Shown: one piece after another, positions 1 to 6,722 of the stretch
Layout: the number at the start of each line of letters is the position of its first letter
Position numbering within the stretch: the first letter of the stretch is position 1
Source: Verrucomicrobiota bacterium
GTDB taxonomy: Bacteria; Verrucomicrobiota; Verrucomicrobiia; Limisphaerales; UBA1096
NCBI GenBank assembly: GCA_030747575.1
Contig: JASLKI010000089.1
Span: forward strand, 1 to 7,154
Direction: 5' to 3'
Length of the DNA stretch: 7,154 nucleotides
The notes under the pieces: generated by a model
Told to the model about the DNA's origin: nothing
Database searches by the model: none
What the model saw: only the letters and a program-made list of their open reading frames with translations
Program-made: the position numbers and the translations under genes

Positions 1-329
1 ACCAGACAGTCATGTACCCCAAGGGCAAAGTCACGCCATCCGGCATCAGCGATCGGCTGCTGAGCGACTATCCGAACATGTTCGGTGACATGTCGGCCGG
101 CTCCGGGCAAAACGCACTCATCCGCGACGAGACGCAAGCGGTCGAGTTCATCAAGCGGCACCAGAATAAGTTGCTTTTCGGCAGCGACTGCAACGACATC
201 ATTGGGCGCGGGCCAAGCTGCATCGGCGCACGAACGATTGGCATCATCCGCCGGCTGATCCCGCACACGAAAATCCAGGACAAGCTTTTCAGCGGCAACA
301 TCCGTCGCATCGTCCGCATCCCTAAATAA
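1..329 (+). CDS. Amidohydrolase-family (amidohydrolase 2) metal-dependent hydrolase, C-terminal part
   Basis: This is the last ~109 codons of a gene that begins left of the window. The frame is open from base 3 and ends with TAA at 327-329; the ATG at 12 is probably internal because the reading continues upstream without a stop (Q-T-V before it). The segment LLFGSDCND matches the strand-8 'FGSD' signature of TIM-barrel amidohydrolase 2 proteins, whose Asp is a metal/catalytic ligand. The tail IQDKLFSGNIRRIV resembles the usual closing helix (IL.GN..R.). An earlier stretch, YPNMFGDMSAGSG, resembles the strand before it. The substrate cannot be told from this part; the family includes decarboxylases and hydrolases of aromatic and sugar-derived acids. 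Its neighbour is convergent, so it is not part of the leftward operon. Confidence 0.8.
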   Translation, partial: QTVMYPKGKVTPSGISDRLLSDYPNMFGDMSAGSGQNALIRDETQAVEFIKRHQNKLLFGSDCNDIIGRGPSCIGARTIGIIRRLIPHTKIQDKLFSGNIRRIVRIPK

Positions 330-334
330 CCCGT

Positions 335-348
335 CGCTTAGCCAAGCG
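335..348. repeat. Variant copy of the CGCTTGGCCAAGCG palindrome in the convergent spacer
   Basis: CGCTTAGCCAAGCG lies in the 25-bp gap between the two convergent genes and differs from the 14-bp consensus at one base. It could fold as a 5-bp stem with a 4-base loop, but no T-run follows on either strand, so I do not call it a terminator. Confidence 0.55.
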
Positions 349-354
349 CGGCGG

Positions 355-837
355 CTAGCAGCTAGTCGGCACTTCCTGCAGCACCTTGATGCAATGGGGG
401 ATGGCACCCTCGACGAAGCCGAGGCACTCGACGGCGCCCTTGGGTTTCCCGGGCAGGCAGATCACCAGTGCCGAGTCGATCACGGCGGCCAGGTTACGTG
501 AGAGGATCGCGTTGGGCGTGATTTTCATCGATTCGATGCGCATCACCTCGCCGAAGCCGGGCAGTTCGCGCACCGCCATTTCCCGCACCGCCTCGGGGGT
601 CACGTCGCGCGGGGCGACACCGGTGCCGCCGGTGGTCAAAATCATGTGGCAGCCTTTGTTCACCTGCTCGCGCAATGCACGCTGGATGTCGCGAACCTCA
701 TCCGGCACAACCGCCTCGGCGGCAATCTCCCACCCGTAGCCGGTCGCGGCCTCCTTCAACGCCGGCCCACCGGCATCGTCGTAGACGCCCTGCGTCGCGC
801 GATCCGACACCGAAATGATTCCTACCTGAATTTGCAT
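355..837 (-). CDS. mogA: MogA/MoaB-type molybdopterin adenylyltransferase
   Basis: A 160-residue MoCF-fold protein that by family activates molybdopterin with ATP (adenylyl-molybdopterin) for metal insertion in cytosolic molybdenum cofactor synthesis. Visible family marks are the N-terminal strand VGIISVSDR (5-13), YDDAGG (19-24), the nucleotide-binding TTGGTG (68-73) followed by RDVTPEA (77-83, with the conserved acidic residue of the active site), and LPGKPKGAVECL (128-139). The length fits MoaB or short MogA proteins (about 160-195 residues). ATG at 837-835 is nine bases after the TAA of the upstream DUF1553 gene and has no clear Shine-Dalgarno, so it is probably translated by coupling. 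No other Moco genes are in the window. MogA versus MoaB cannot be settled by eye; the symbol is a best guess. Confidence 0.88.
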   Translation of the reverse strand: MQIQVGIISVSDRATQGVYDDAGGPALKEAATGYGWEIAAEAVVPDEVRDIQRALREQVNKGCHMILTTGGTGVAPRDVTPEAVREMAVRELPGFGEVMRIESMKITPNAILSRNLAAVIDSALVICLPGKPKGAVECLGFVEGAIPHCIKVLQEVPTSC

Positions 838-846
838 CGTTTGCGA

Positions 847-3315
847 TTAGTAAATCAATTGAAACTCCGGCAGCATCGTCACAGTCCACAGCACGTCCTC
901 GACCGACTCGGCCGCATTGTCGCCGCGGATCAACTCGGCCAACATCGCCGACTCCGCTTGGTTCGGCGGACGGCCAAGCGCCGCCCGGAACACCCGCTTG
1001 GCCAAGTGCTGTTGCCCACCGCCCTCGTCGGCCAGGACGGCGGCTCCGTCCTTGATCAATTTCGACAGCACCTCGCCGTTGGTCAGCGCGAGCGCCTGCA
1101 GCGTGGTGGCGGCGGACGGGCGCTCGGTGGTTACCTGCTCGCGGTTCGGCCGGCCAAGCGCAGTGGTCAGCGCCGTCTTGTTTTGCATCGACTCGCGAAA
1201 CCGTCCGCCAAACGCCAGCACCGAGCCGCTGATTTTCATTCGCTTGGCCAAGCCCCACGGAGCCATGTCCGCCCCGCCCAGCTCCGAGGCCGAACGCCAT
1301 GTGGTGTCGTCGAACTCCGGCTTGTTCCAGCCATCGGAACCGTCGGTGCTGACCTTCCACGACTTGTCGGAGACGAGATCCATCGTCGAGCCGTCCGCAA
1401 ACTGAAACCGGATACCCAGCCAAAGCCCGGCGGGATTTTTTCCGCTACCCTCGTTCGTGGCCAAGACCGTGACGAGATTTTCGCCTTGCTTGAATCTCTT
1501 GGCCAGGTTCCGGAATTTCGGTTCCTCCCAGTTTTTGCCGGCGGTCCCGTTGCGTTGGTTCACCAGCAGGACGAACGAATTGTCCACCACGGCGATTACA
1601 TCCGCCGTCGTGGGCTTGTCCGGCAACTCGATGCGTTTGCGAAAAAACGACGTGCCCGGCTCGACACCCTCGGCCGCCTTGGCCGTGCTCCAGATCCATT
1701 TGCCCTTCGGCAAATCGTTCTGCTCAACTCCACCCGTTACTCCCGCGAGATTCGCTCCATCGAACTCGATCTTCTTCGCCGGCGACGGCTTCCAGTTGCC
1801 GGTGAGTGTCGCCACAGCATCGACAAACTGCTCGGCGGTCATCCGCCGCACGGTCGCTCCCCGAAAAACATAATCCTTTTCCGCCTGCTCGGCGCCGTTC
1901 ACGGCTCGCAACTGATACGCGTGCGACGTCATGATTTGCTCCATGGTGAACTTGAGATTATAGCCGTTATCGGCGAGGTCGCTGGCCAGCAGGTCGAGCA
2001 GGTCGGTATGCCACGACTCGTTTTCCATTTCATCGACCGGCTCGACCAAGCCGCGGCCGAGGAATCGCGCCCAAAGCCGGTTCACGATCGTGCGGCTGAG
2101 GCGGCCGTTCCCGGGACTCGTCACCGCCTTGGCCAACTGCTCGATTCGCTTGGCCAGATCCGCCTTCGGGTCGATCGCGCCCAACTCCGGATGGATGAAC
2201 CGCACGCCGGAAATCTCGCCGGTCGGCTTGTCGCACCGTACCAACTCCAGCGGCTTGTCGGCATAGACGCTGGCCAGCGCGTAGGCATCGGACAGCGACC
2301 AGTCGTTGATGAAACTGTCGTGGCAGGAGGCGCACTTGAGGTTCACGCCCATGAAAATCTGCGAGATATGTTGAGCCGCCTGCATCGGCGGTTTCTGGCT
2401 GGCGTTCACCACGCCGCGCCAGACGATGCCCTTGGTGAAGCCCCGCGAGTGTTCCGTCGGGTTGATCAGTTCGTACACGACCTTGTCGTACGGTTTGTTG
2501 TTGTAAAGCGAGCCGTAAAGCCAGCCGGTGATCTGCTTGCGGCCACCGTCGATAAAGCCGGTGCCGGCGTAGTCGTTGCGCAGAATGTCGTTCCAAAACG
2601 CCAGCCAATGTTCCGCGTACGACTTGCGCTCATCAAGCAACCGGCGAATCAGCGCCCGGCGTTTGTCCTTCGCGTTGCTGGCGACGAACGCGTCCAGTTC
2701 CGCCACCGGCGGCAACAGGCCGATGGTGTCGAGATAAACGCGCCGTACAAAAAGTCGGTCCGAAACCACCTCGCCAGTCGTCACCCCGTGCTTGGCGAAG
2801 TACGGGGCCAAGATGCGATCGACCGGATGGCCGCCCTCGTCGCCGGGTAACTCCGGCCGGCGCGGCGTGAGGTTCAGCACCGGTGCCTTGGCAAACGTCG
2901 CCCCCTCCTCCCACGGAAGCCCCTGGTCTATCCAAGCGCGCACCAGACCGACTTGCTCCGCCGTCAACCTCAAGCCCTTTTTCGGCATGACATCGTCGGG
3001 ATCAATGCCGGAAATCAACTCAACCAAGTAGCTGTCGGCGCTCTTGCCAATCACTACCGTCGCTCCAGAGTCACCGCCGGCGAGCAGTTTTTCACGCGTC
3101 TCGATGCTGAAGCCGCCCTTGGCTTTATCTTTGCCGTGGCACTTGGTGCAGCTCTTTTCCAGCAACGGCGAAATCTCCCTGGAAAAACTGACCTCGTGCT
3201 TGGCCGGCGGCGGCAGCTTGGCCGTCTGCTCCGCTGTCAACCCGGATTGCACCAAACCAACCGAGCCCATCAGCAACCCAGCGCAGGCAAACACATTTCC
3301 AATCAAACCGTTCAC
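847..3315 (-). CDS. PSCyt1-DUF1549-DUF1553 cytochrome-type exported protein (planctomycete family)
   Basis: 822 residues. An apolar N-terminus (1-25, ending near QSGLTA) looks like a signal peptide. Next is a PSCyt1 cytochrome c-like domain with SCTKCHGK (CxxCH at 56-60) and the 'DDVMPKKG' region (107-114), then DUF1549/PSCyt2 (about 165-355) with a second heme motif, CASCH (328-332). DUF1553/PSD1 starts near 405 (TIVNRLWARFLGRGLV) and ends at 822. Between its halves, residues ~538-688 form an apparent inserted beta-sandwich (see separate entry). These proteins are periplasmic, and a redox or carbohydrate-linked role is often proposed but not proven. The gene is usually beside a DUF1501 gene; none is here. 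The only in-frame start is GTG at 3315, whose n-region lacks positive charge, while in-frame codons just upstream read V-R-R-T, so the true start is doubtful. It lies 48 bp after the glycosyltransferase and 9 bp before mogA. Confidence 0.9.
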   Translation of the reverse strand: MNGLIGNVFACAGLLMGSVGLVQSGLTAEQTAKLPPPAKHEVSFSREISPLLEKSCTKCHGKDKAKGGFSIETREKLLAGGDSGATVVIGKSADSYLVELISGIDPDDVMPKKGLRLTAEQVGLVRAWIDQGLPWEEGATFAKAPVLNLTPRRPELPGDEGGHPVDRILAPYFAKHGVTTGEVVSDRLFVRRVYLDTIGLLPPVAELDAFVASNAKDKRRALIRRLLDERKSYAEHWLAFWNDILRNDYAGTGFIDGGRKQITGWLYGSLYNNKPYDKVVYELINPTEHSRGFTKGIVWRGVVNASQKPPMQAAQHISQIFMGVNLKCASCHDSFINDWSLSDAYALASVYADKPLELVRCDKPTGEISGVRFIHPELGAIDPKADLAKRIEQLAKAVTSPGNGRLSRTIVNRLWARFLGRGLVEPVDEMENESWHTDLLDLLASDLADNGYNLKFTMEQIMTSHAYQLRAVNGAEQAEKDYVFRGATVRRMTAEQFVDAVATLTGNWKPSPAKKIEFDGANLAGVTGGVEQNDLPKGKWIWSTAKAAEGVEPGTSFFRKRIELPDKPTTADVIAVVDNSFVLLVNQRNGTAGKNWEEPKFRNLAKRFKQGENLVTVLATNEGSGKNPAGLWLGIRFQFADGSTMDLVSDKSWKVSTDGSDGWNKPEFDDTTWRSASELGGADMAPWGLAKRMKISGSVLAFGGRFRESMQNKTALTTALGRPNREQVTTERPSAATTLQALALTNGEVLSKLIKDGAAVLADEGGGQQHLAKRVFRAALGRPPNQAESAMLAELIRGDNAAESVEDVLWTVTMLPEFQLIY
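995..1008. repeat. Iterated palindrome copy (core TTGGCCAA)
   Basis: CGCTTGGCCAAGTG inside the DUF1553 gene, 13 of 14 consensus bases. It is read there as L-A-K-R. A half-site GGCCAAGCG lies 23 bases to the left (972-980) and another at 1152-1160. Confidence 0.6.
1241..1254. repeat. Iterated palindrome copy (core TTGGCCAA)
   Basis: CGCTTGGCCAAGCC, 13 of 14 consensus bases, at the junction between the inserted domain and the second half of DUF1553. It is read as L-A-K-R. Confidence 0.6.
1252..1704 (-). other. Inserted beta-sandwich (sugar-binding-like) domain within the DUF1553 region
   Basis: Residues ~538-688 of the PSCyt/DUF1553 protein break the usual DUF1553 run. They open with GKWIWS and contain SFFRKRIELP, a DNSFVLLVNQ strand, a GENLVTVLATNEG segment, GLWLGIRFQFADG, SDKSWKVS and a closing FDDTTWRSASELGG...APWG. 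This pattern (W.W, FR+.F.L, D..F.LY/LVNG, G.N.+AV.A.N, AGL, D..W+.S, FDD..W) is that of the jelly-roll domains found at the N-termini of alpha-L-rhamnosidases and in family 2 glycosidase sugar-binding modules. A carbohydrate-binding role is inference from that resemblance. Domain edges are approximate. Confidence 0.6.
2126..2160. repeat. Two adjacent iterated palindrome copies
   Basis: GCCTTGGCCAACTG (2126-2139, intact core at 2129-2136) and CGCTTGGCCAGATC (2147-2160, core with one change) lie 21 bases apart. They encode the two L-A-K units of DLAKRIEQLAKAV in the DUF1553 gene. Confidence 0.55.
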
Positions 3316-3329
3316 GGTTCGCCGAACAT
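3312..3329 (-). other. Five-codon mini-ORF or frameshifted true start before the DUF1553 gene
   Basis: ATG at 3329-3327 opens M-F-G-E-P-stop. Its TGA (3314-3312) overlaps the GTG start (3315-3313) of the cytochrome gene as GTGA. It, and not the GTG, has a well-placed Shine-Dalgarno. Either it is a leader that couples translation into the gene, or a base is missing: one extra T after ATGTT would give M-F-R-R-T-V-N-G-L-I-G, a normal signal-peptide start with two arginines, in frame with the gene. Confidence 0.5.
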
Positions 3330-3336
3330 AAAACCA

Positions 3337-3343
3337 CCCCTCC
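3337..3343 (-). promoter_or_regulatory. Ribosome binding site GGAGGGG
   Basis: On the minus strand GGAGGGG ends 7 bases before the ATG at 3329 but 21 bases before the GTG at 3315. This spacing favours initiation at 3329 and is the main reason to doubt the GTG as the primary start of the cytochrome gene. Confidence 0.6.
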
Positions 3344-3363
3344 GGCTAGGAAAGGAAAATGAA

Positions 3364-4980
3364 CTACGGCTGGCTCGCCTGAACCTCATAAACCTGAAGG
3401 GATCCTTTTTCACCCAACTTGGCACTCACGTGTTTGAAAGCTGGATCTGCATCCAACTGCTTCGCCAACGGCGAGCCGCCGATGGCAACTGCAAACCTGG
3501 CTCCGGAATGTTTGTACGCTTCTAGCGAAGCTGGCCTGACATCGCCAAACCAAGGCTGGCCGAGGTGCCAAGCGACGTACAAACCAAGCCGATGGCCCTC
3601 CGATGAAACAAACGTCGAGCCGACGATTGGCCCAACCTTTCCCGCACTTTCCATCCGCTTGGCCAAGTCTTGCGCGAATGAGCCAACAGGTGATCTTGAT
3701 GGCGAACGCCACAATATCGGCAACAGGAAAAGCGACGACAAAACAAAGCCAGTCAGCCAGTTGTTCGCGAAGAATTGTGAAACGAGGCCAAGCGTGAGAA
3801 TCATGATCAGCGGCAGGAACAAATAGAAATAACGCAGATCTACTGGCATGACGTAAACTGGCAGGTAAATACCGCCGAGGCAGATCAGCGGGATGACCAT
3901 CCATCGCCAGCGATCGGCCAGCCAGTTTTTCGCCCACGGCCGTTTTGCGAACAGCGCCAAGCCGAAAACCAGCGTCCCGACCCCGAACCATCCCAATAAT
4001 GCCCCGATTCCGTCGAAGACCGCCAAGAAGTGAAACACCGTTTTGGCGTTTCGGCCGATGAGCGAAAGTTGATGCGAGAAATTTTCGCCGCTCGCGAACG
4101 GCGACCAGTAGTCGTAGCCCATCCGGCTCGGGTCTTCCCATGCCGTCACCCGCCCCGGCTCCGGTTGATAAATCGTGCTGCCGAACGGATGCGGTGCCGG
4201 CCGGTCGTTACCCGGACCGACGATCGCATGGGCGATCGGGCCTGAAGTCGAGAAGGTCGGCTTGTCATATTTCAGCGACAACACCGTGATCCACGGCGCG
4301 GCCACCAGCGCCAACAGGCCAAGCGCCACGCCCAATTGCCGCCAAGCCGCCTGCCGGTTTTCCGCTTGGCCAAGCCGCCAGCACAGCGCCAGCAGCACAC
4401 TCACCACCACGCCCACCGGTAGTGCCACCGCCTTGGCCAAGTAAGCCAAACCCCAAGTCGCGCCGGTGCCAAACGCTCGCCGCCGATTCGCCAGCCAATC
4501 CCGTGACACCGCTTGGCCAAGCGCAAACGCCATCAACCCTGCGACCAATAAGTCCGGCGTCACGTGGTCCGACATCCAGCCGGGAATCGTCAACGCCAGC
4601 ACCCAGGCCACGATCAACTCGTCGATCGACCGCAATCCCACTGAGCGAACCAAAAAAAGGCTCCCGTGGAAAAACACCGCGCCGGAAATCAGCATCGCCA
4701 GTTTGCCGGCGAGCAGCGGCTCAACCCCCAGCCACAAAAAAGGCACCATCAACCAACTTAACAAAGGCCCCCAGTAGCCGTTCACCGCAAAACCCAGGTT
4801 GCCGACCGACCAATACTCGGCAACGCGCATATAGGCGATGGCATCGGTGTTCAGCCGCGCCAAGTTGTTCAGCATCGACACCAGCATCAGCGCGTACGCC
4901 ACGACCCAAGCCATCCGTAGCCAAAACCGCAGTTTCGGCTCGGGCAACTCGACGGCTTGCTTTGTTTTTTGGGACAACAA
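3364..4980 (-). CDS. GT39/ArnT-like (GT-C fold) membrane glycosyltransferase
   Basis: 538 residues with roughly ten to twelve hydrophobic helices between 22 and 424 (clear ones near 22-40, 90-113, 174-202, 213-237, 314-345, 358-378, 384-404, 408-424) and a soluble C-terminal domain of ~110 residues. The first outer loop carries NTDAIAYMRVAEYW (44-57); an acidic residue here (D46) sits where GT-C enzymes such as ArnT/PMT keep their catalytic Asp. Such enzymes move a sugar from a polyprenyl-phosphate donor to an acceptor on the outer face of the membrane. The preceding GT2 enzyme is a natural donor supplier. Start: TTG at 4980, six bases after the methyltransferase stop; an in-frame TGA lies just upstream, so only TTG (4980 or 4977) or ATG at residue 23 (4914) are possible, and the last would cut into helix 1. 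No clear Shine-Dalgarno is seen. The acceptor and sugar are unknown. Confidence 0.75.
   Translation of the reverse strand: MLSQKTKQAVELPEPKLRFWLRMAWVVAYALMLVSMLNNLARLNTDAIAYMRVAEYWSVGNLGFAVNGYWGPLLSWLMVPFLWLGVEPLLAGKLAMLISGAVFFHGSLFLVRSVGLRSIDELIVAWVLALTIPGWMSDHVTPDLLVAGLMAFALGQAVSRDWLANRRRAFGTGATWGLAYLAKAVALPVGVVVSVLLALCWRLGQAENRQAAWRQLGVALGLLALVAAPWITVLSLKYDKPTFSTSGPIAHAIVGPGNDRPAPHPFGSTIYQPEPGRVTAWEDPSRMGYDYWSPFASGENFSHQLSLIGRNAKTVFHFLAVFDGIGALLGWFGVGTLVFGLALFAKRPWAKNWLADRWRWMVIPLICLGGIYLPVYVMPVDLRYFYLFLPLIMILTLGLVSQFFANNWLTGFVLSSLFLLPILWRSPSRSPVGSFAQDLAKRMESAGKVGPIVGSTFVSSEGHRLGLYVAWHLGQPWFGDVRPASLEAYKHSGARFAVAIGGSPLAKQLDADPAFKHVSAKLGEKGSLQVYEVQASQP
3656..3669. repeat. Iterated palindrome copy (core TTGGCCAA)
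   Basis: CGCTTGGCCAAGTC in the 3' part of the GT-C gene, 12 of 14 consensus bases, read as L-A-K-R. Confidence 0.6.
4363..4376. repeat. Iterated palindrome copy (core TTGGCCAA)
   Basis: CGCTTGGCCAAGCC in the GT-C gene, 13 of 14 consensus bases. It is read in a different frame from the LAK copies, as L-G-Q-A. It is the first of three intact cores within ~155 bp. Confidence 0.6.
4430..4443. repeat. Iterated palindrome copy (core TTGGCCAA)
   Basis: GCCTTGGCCAAGTA in the GT-C gene, read as L-A-K-A. It is the middle of the three-core cluster. Confidence 0.55.
4510..4523. repeat. Perfect 14-bp iterated palindrome CGCTTGGCCAAGCG
   Basis: The only copy in the window that is a perfect 14-bp palindrome. 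It lies in the GT-C gene and is read as L-G-Q-A. I use it as the consensus for the family. Confidence 0.65.
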
Positions 4981-4986
4981 AACGGA

Positions 4987-5538
4987 TCAGGCGTTTTTCG
5001 TGAAGACGAACAGATTGTTCAAACCCAATTGAAATGTCTTGTGCGTGACCAAGCTGAAGCCTGCCGACTCGAATAACGGCGTCACTTCACCCGGGTCAAA
5101 GCCGTGATGCTCCTCCAGCGCCGTCCCGTCCGCCAAGCGGAAGAATCGCAACACAGCCAAAATGACATCGACCCTCGGCGACGGCACGGTCAGCACCACG
5201 CGGCCGTTGTTGGCGAGCAGCCGGTGGCACGCGCTTGCCCAAGCCGCCTTGGCCCCCTCGGGAACATGCTCAATCACAGCCAACATCGCAATCGCCTCGA
5301 ACGATTCGCAAGCCGGCAGGTCGTCGGAGAAATTTCCTCTCACGAACTGCACGCCGGGCACGTCCTGTGGCTTGGCTAAGCGCGGATCAATACCCACGCC
5401 GATGAAATCATCGCCAGCGAGGCGGCACATGAGTGTGCCGTCCCCGCAGCCAACGTCGAGTACTCGCGTGGCCTTGTCCAAGTGCGGAAGTGCCTTACGA
5501 ATGCGCCAGTTTCGAATGACGCGATCGAACCATTTCAC
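4987..5538 (-). CDS. Class I SAM-dependent methyltransferase (Methyltransf_11/23-like)
   Basis: 183 residues of a Rossmann-type methyltransferase. Motif I is VLDVGCGDGT (27-36), which binds S-adenosylmethionine. GVGIDPR (47-53) supplies the acidic residue after strand 2 (D51) for the ribose hydroxyls. AMLAVIEHVPEG (84-95) is the usual motif after strand 4, and NGRVVLTVPSP (111-121) is strand 5. The H-H-G-F region (144-147) and F-(E/D)-x-A-G-F (156-161) are typical of enzymes acting on lipids, quinones or cell-surface sugars, so the substrate is open; its place between two glycosyltransferases suggests a glycan or polyprenyl-linked intermediate. It is short for the class. GTG at 5538 overlaps the GT2 stop as GTGA and has a good Shine-Dalgarno. 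Confidence 0.85.
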   Translation of the reverse strand: MKWFDRVIRNWRIRKALPHLDKATRVLDVGCGDGTLMCRLAGDDFIGVGIDPRLAKPQDVPGVQFVRGNFSDDLPACESFEAIAMLAVIEHVPEGAKAAWASACHRLLANNGRVVLTVPSPRVDVILAVLRFFRLADGTALEEHHGFDPGEVTPLFESAGFSLVTHKTFQLGLNNLFVFTKNA

Positions 5539-6716
5539 CCCTCGCCTCCCTTGCTCTCCAGACCAAGCACACTGAGAAAGAAACTGCCAAGCACAATTTG
5601 AAAACCAAGGGCCAGGGCCAAAATCGATGGGATCACTTGGCGAAGCACGACCGAAGGGTTGAGTTGGCCAAAGTCCTTTTCACTCCAACCGAGCGTCGCT
5701 GACACCGACCCGCCAAAGCCAACCAGCATGAGAACTCCACCGACCGCCAAGCCAGTCTCGAGGGTGATGTAGCGGGACGGTTTGTTGAGCGTTGGGATCT
5801 GGTGAAGGAGCCCCTGCTTAATGGCGAACGTCCGCGTGTATAACGCGAACAGCACCGATTGAAAACCGAGCAGCACGGCCAATGCCGAATAGGCCAGTGT
5901 GTGCACATCGAGTTTCGCTTGGCCGAGCTGCCGCGCCTCCGGCAACAGCCATCCGCCGACGCCCAGACCAATCAGCATCAGCAAAAGGCCAGGATACAGA
6001 AAAAGCCAACGTGGACTGAACAGCAGCATGAACCGCAGGTTCCGCCAGCCATCACGCCAACTACGCAAGTGTGGCGGCCGGCTGCGACCATCCGGTGAGA
6101 GCGTCGTTGGCACCTCGGTAATTTGCAGACCAAGCAGCGTCGACTTGACGACCATCTCGCCGGCAAACTCCATGCCGGTCGTCTGCAATTTCATCCGGTC
6201 GTACGCCGCACGACTGAACCCGCGCAGACCACAGTGAAAGTCCCCGGCCGGGCAGCGGAAAAACAACCGCCCCAGGCCACTGAGCACCGGATTGCCGAAG
6301 TAGCGATGCAGCGGCGGCATGGCGCCGGGCGCGATGCCGCCTTTGAATCGATTGCCCATGACGAGGTCGCAACCGTCACGCAACTCTTCGATGAACGGCA
6401 TGAGCGCGGAGAAGTCGTAGCTGTCATCGGCATCCCCCATGATGACGAACCGCCCGCGCGCCGCCGCGATCCCTCCCATGAGCGCGCTTCCGTAGCCCTT
6501 GGCCTCGACCGGCACAACGCGCGCTCCCCCGGCCTCGGCGATGGATTGCGAGCCGTCGGTGCTGCCGTTGTCGGCGATGATGATCTCGCCTGAGACACCG
6601 TTGTCGGCGAGGCAGACGCGGGCTTTTTGGATGCAGACGGCGAGCGTCTCGGCCTCGTTGAGGCACGGCATCACCACGCTGACTTCAGGTGAATCGCTGG
6701 TCTGTTGCCCGGGCAT
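5535..6716 (-). CDS. GT2 polyprenyl-phosphate sugar synthase-like glycosyltransferase with four C-terminal membrane helices
   Basis: 393 residues. The N-terminal GT-A domain begins VSVVMPCLNEAET (12-24), then IIIADNGSTDGS (45-56) for nucleotide-sugar binding, GYGSALMGGIAAARG (74-88), and the metal-binding D-A-D (95-97, followed by D98). GDFHCGLRGFSR (158-169) and a MEFAGEMVVK segment (182-191) match the DPM1/GtrB-like (DPG synthase) branch. This branch moves a sugar from a nucleotide donor to polyprenyl phosphate on the cytosolic face. Four hydrophobic helices follow (~236-258, 272-294, 320-340, 362-386). ATG at 6716 precedes strand 1 by a normal distance; a later ATG at residue 16 would destroy it. 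No strong Shine-Dalgarno is present. It is the first gene of the leftward operon and probably makes the lipid-linked sugar for the GT-C enzyme two genes on. Confidence 0.87.
   Translation of the reverse strand: MPGQQTSDSPEVSVVMPCLNEAETLAVCIQKARVCLADNGVSGEIIIADNGSTDGSQSIAEAGGARVVPVEAKGYGSALMGGIAAARGRFVIMGDADDSYDFSALMPFIEELRDGCDLVMGNRFKGGIAPGAMPPLHRYFGNPVLSGLGRLFFRCPAGDFHCGLRGFSRAAYDRMKLQTTGMEFAGEMVVKSTLLGLQITEVPTTLSPDGRSRPPHLRSWRDGWRNLRFMLLFSPRWLFLYPGLLLMLIGLGVGGWLLPEARQLGQAKLDVHTLAYSALAVLLGFQSVLFALYTRTFAIKQGLLHQIPTLNKPSRYITLETGLAVGGVLMLVGFGGSVSATLGWSEKDFGQLNPSVVLRQVIPSILALALGFQIVLGSFFLSVLGLESKGGEG
5545..5550 (-). promoter_or_regulatory. Ribosome binding site GGGAGG for the methyltransferase
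   Basis: On the minus strand GGGAGG lies inside the 3' end of the GT2 gene and ends six bases before the GTG at 5538. It supports the non-ATG start and the GTGA overlap. Confidence 0.6.
5661..5674. repeat. Iterated palindrome copy (core TTGGCCAA only)
   Basis: GAGTTGGCCAAAGT in the GT2 gene keeps the 8-bp core but not the outer bases. It is read as F-G-Q-L. A better-flanked one-mismatch copy, CGCTTGGCCGAGC, lies at 5917-5929. Confidence 0.45.
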
Positions 6717-6722
6717 AAGTCG

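Noticed and set aside
330..354. Intrinsic terminator between the convergent amidohydrolase and mogA
   Set aside because: The only hairpin has a 5-bp stem, or an alternative TAGCC/GGCTA stem, and no T-run on either strand. It is better described as a copy of the iterated palindrome.
646..2850. A 734-codon plus-strand open frame antisense to the DUF1553 gene
   Set aside because: Its product is rich in Arg, His, Leu and Gln without recognisable motifs. The opposite strand has clear CxxCH, DUF1549 and DUF1553 signatures, so this is a composition-driven shadow.
995..4523. The repeated TTGGCCAA as a mere product of conserved L-A-K-R protein motifs
   Set aside because: The motif is read in two frames (LAK and LGQ), in unrelated proteins, and also occurs in non-coding spacers.
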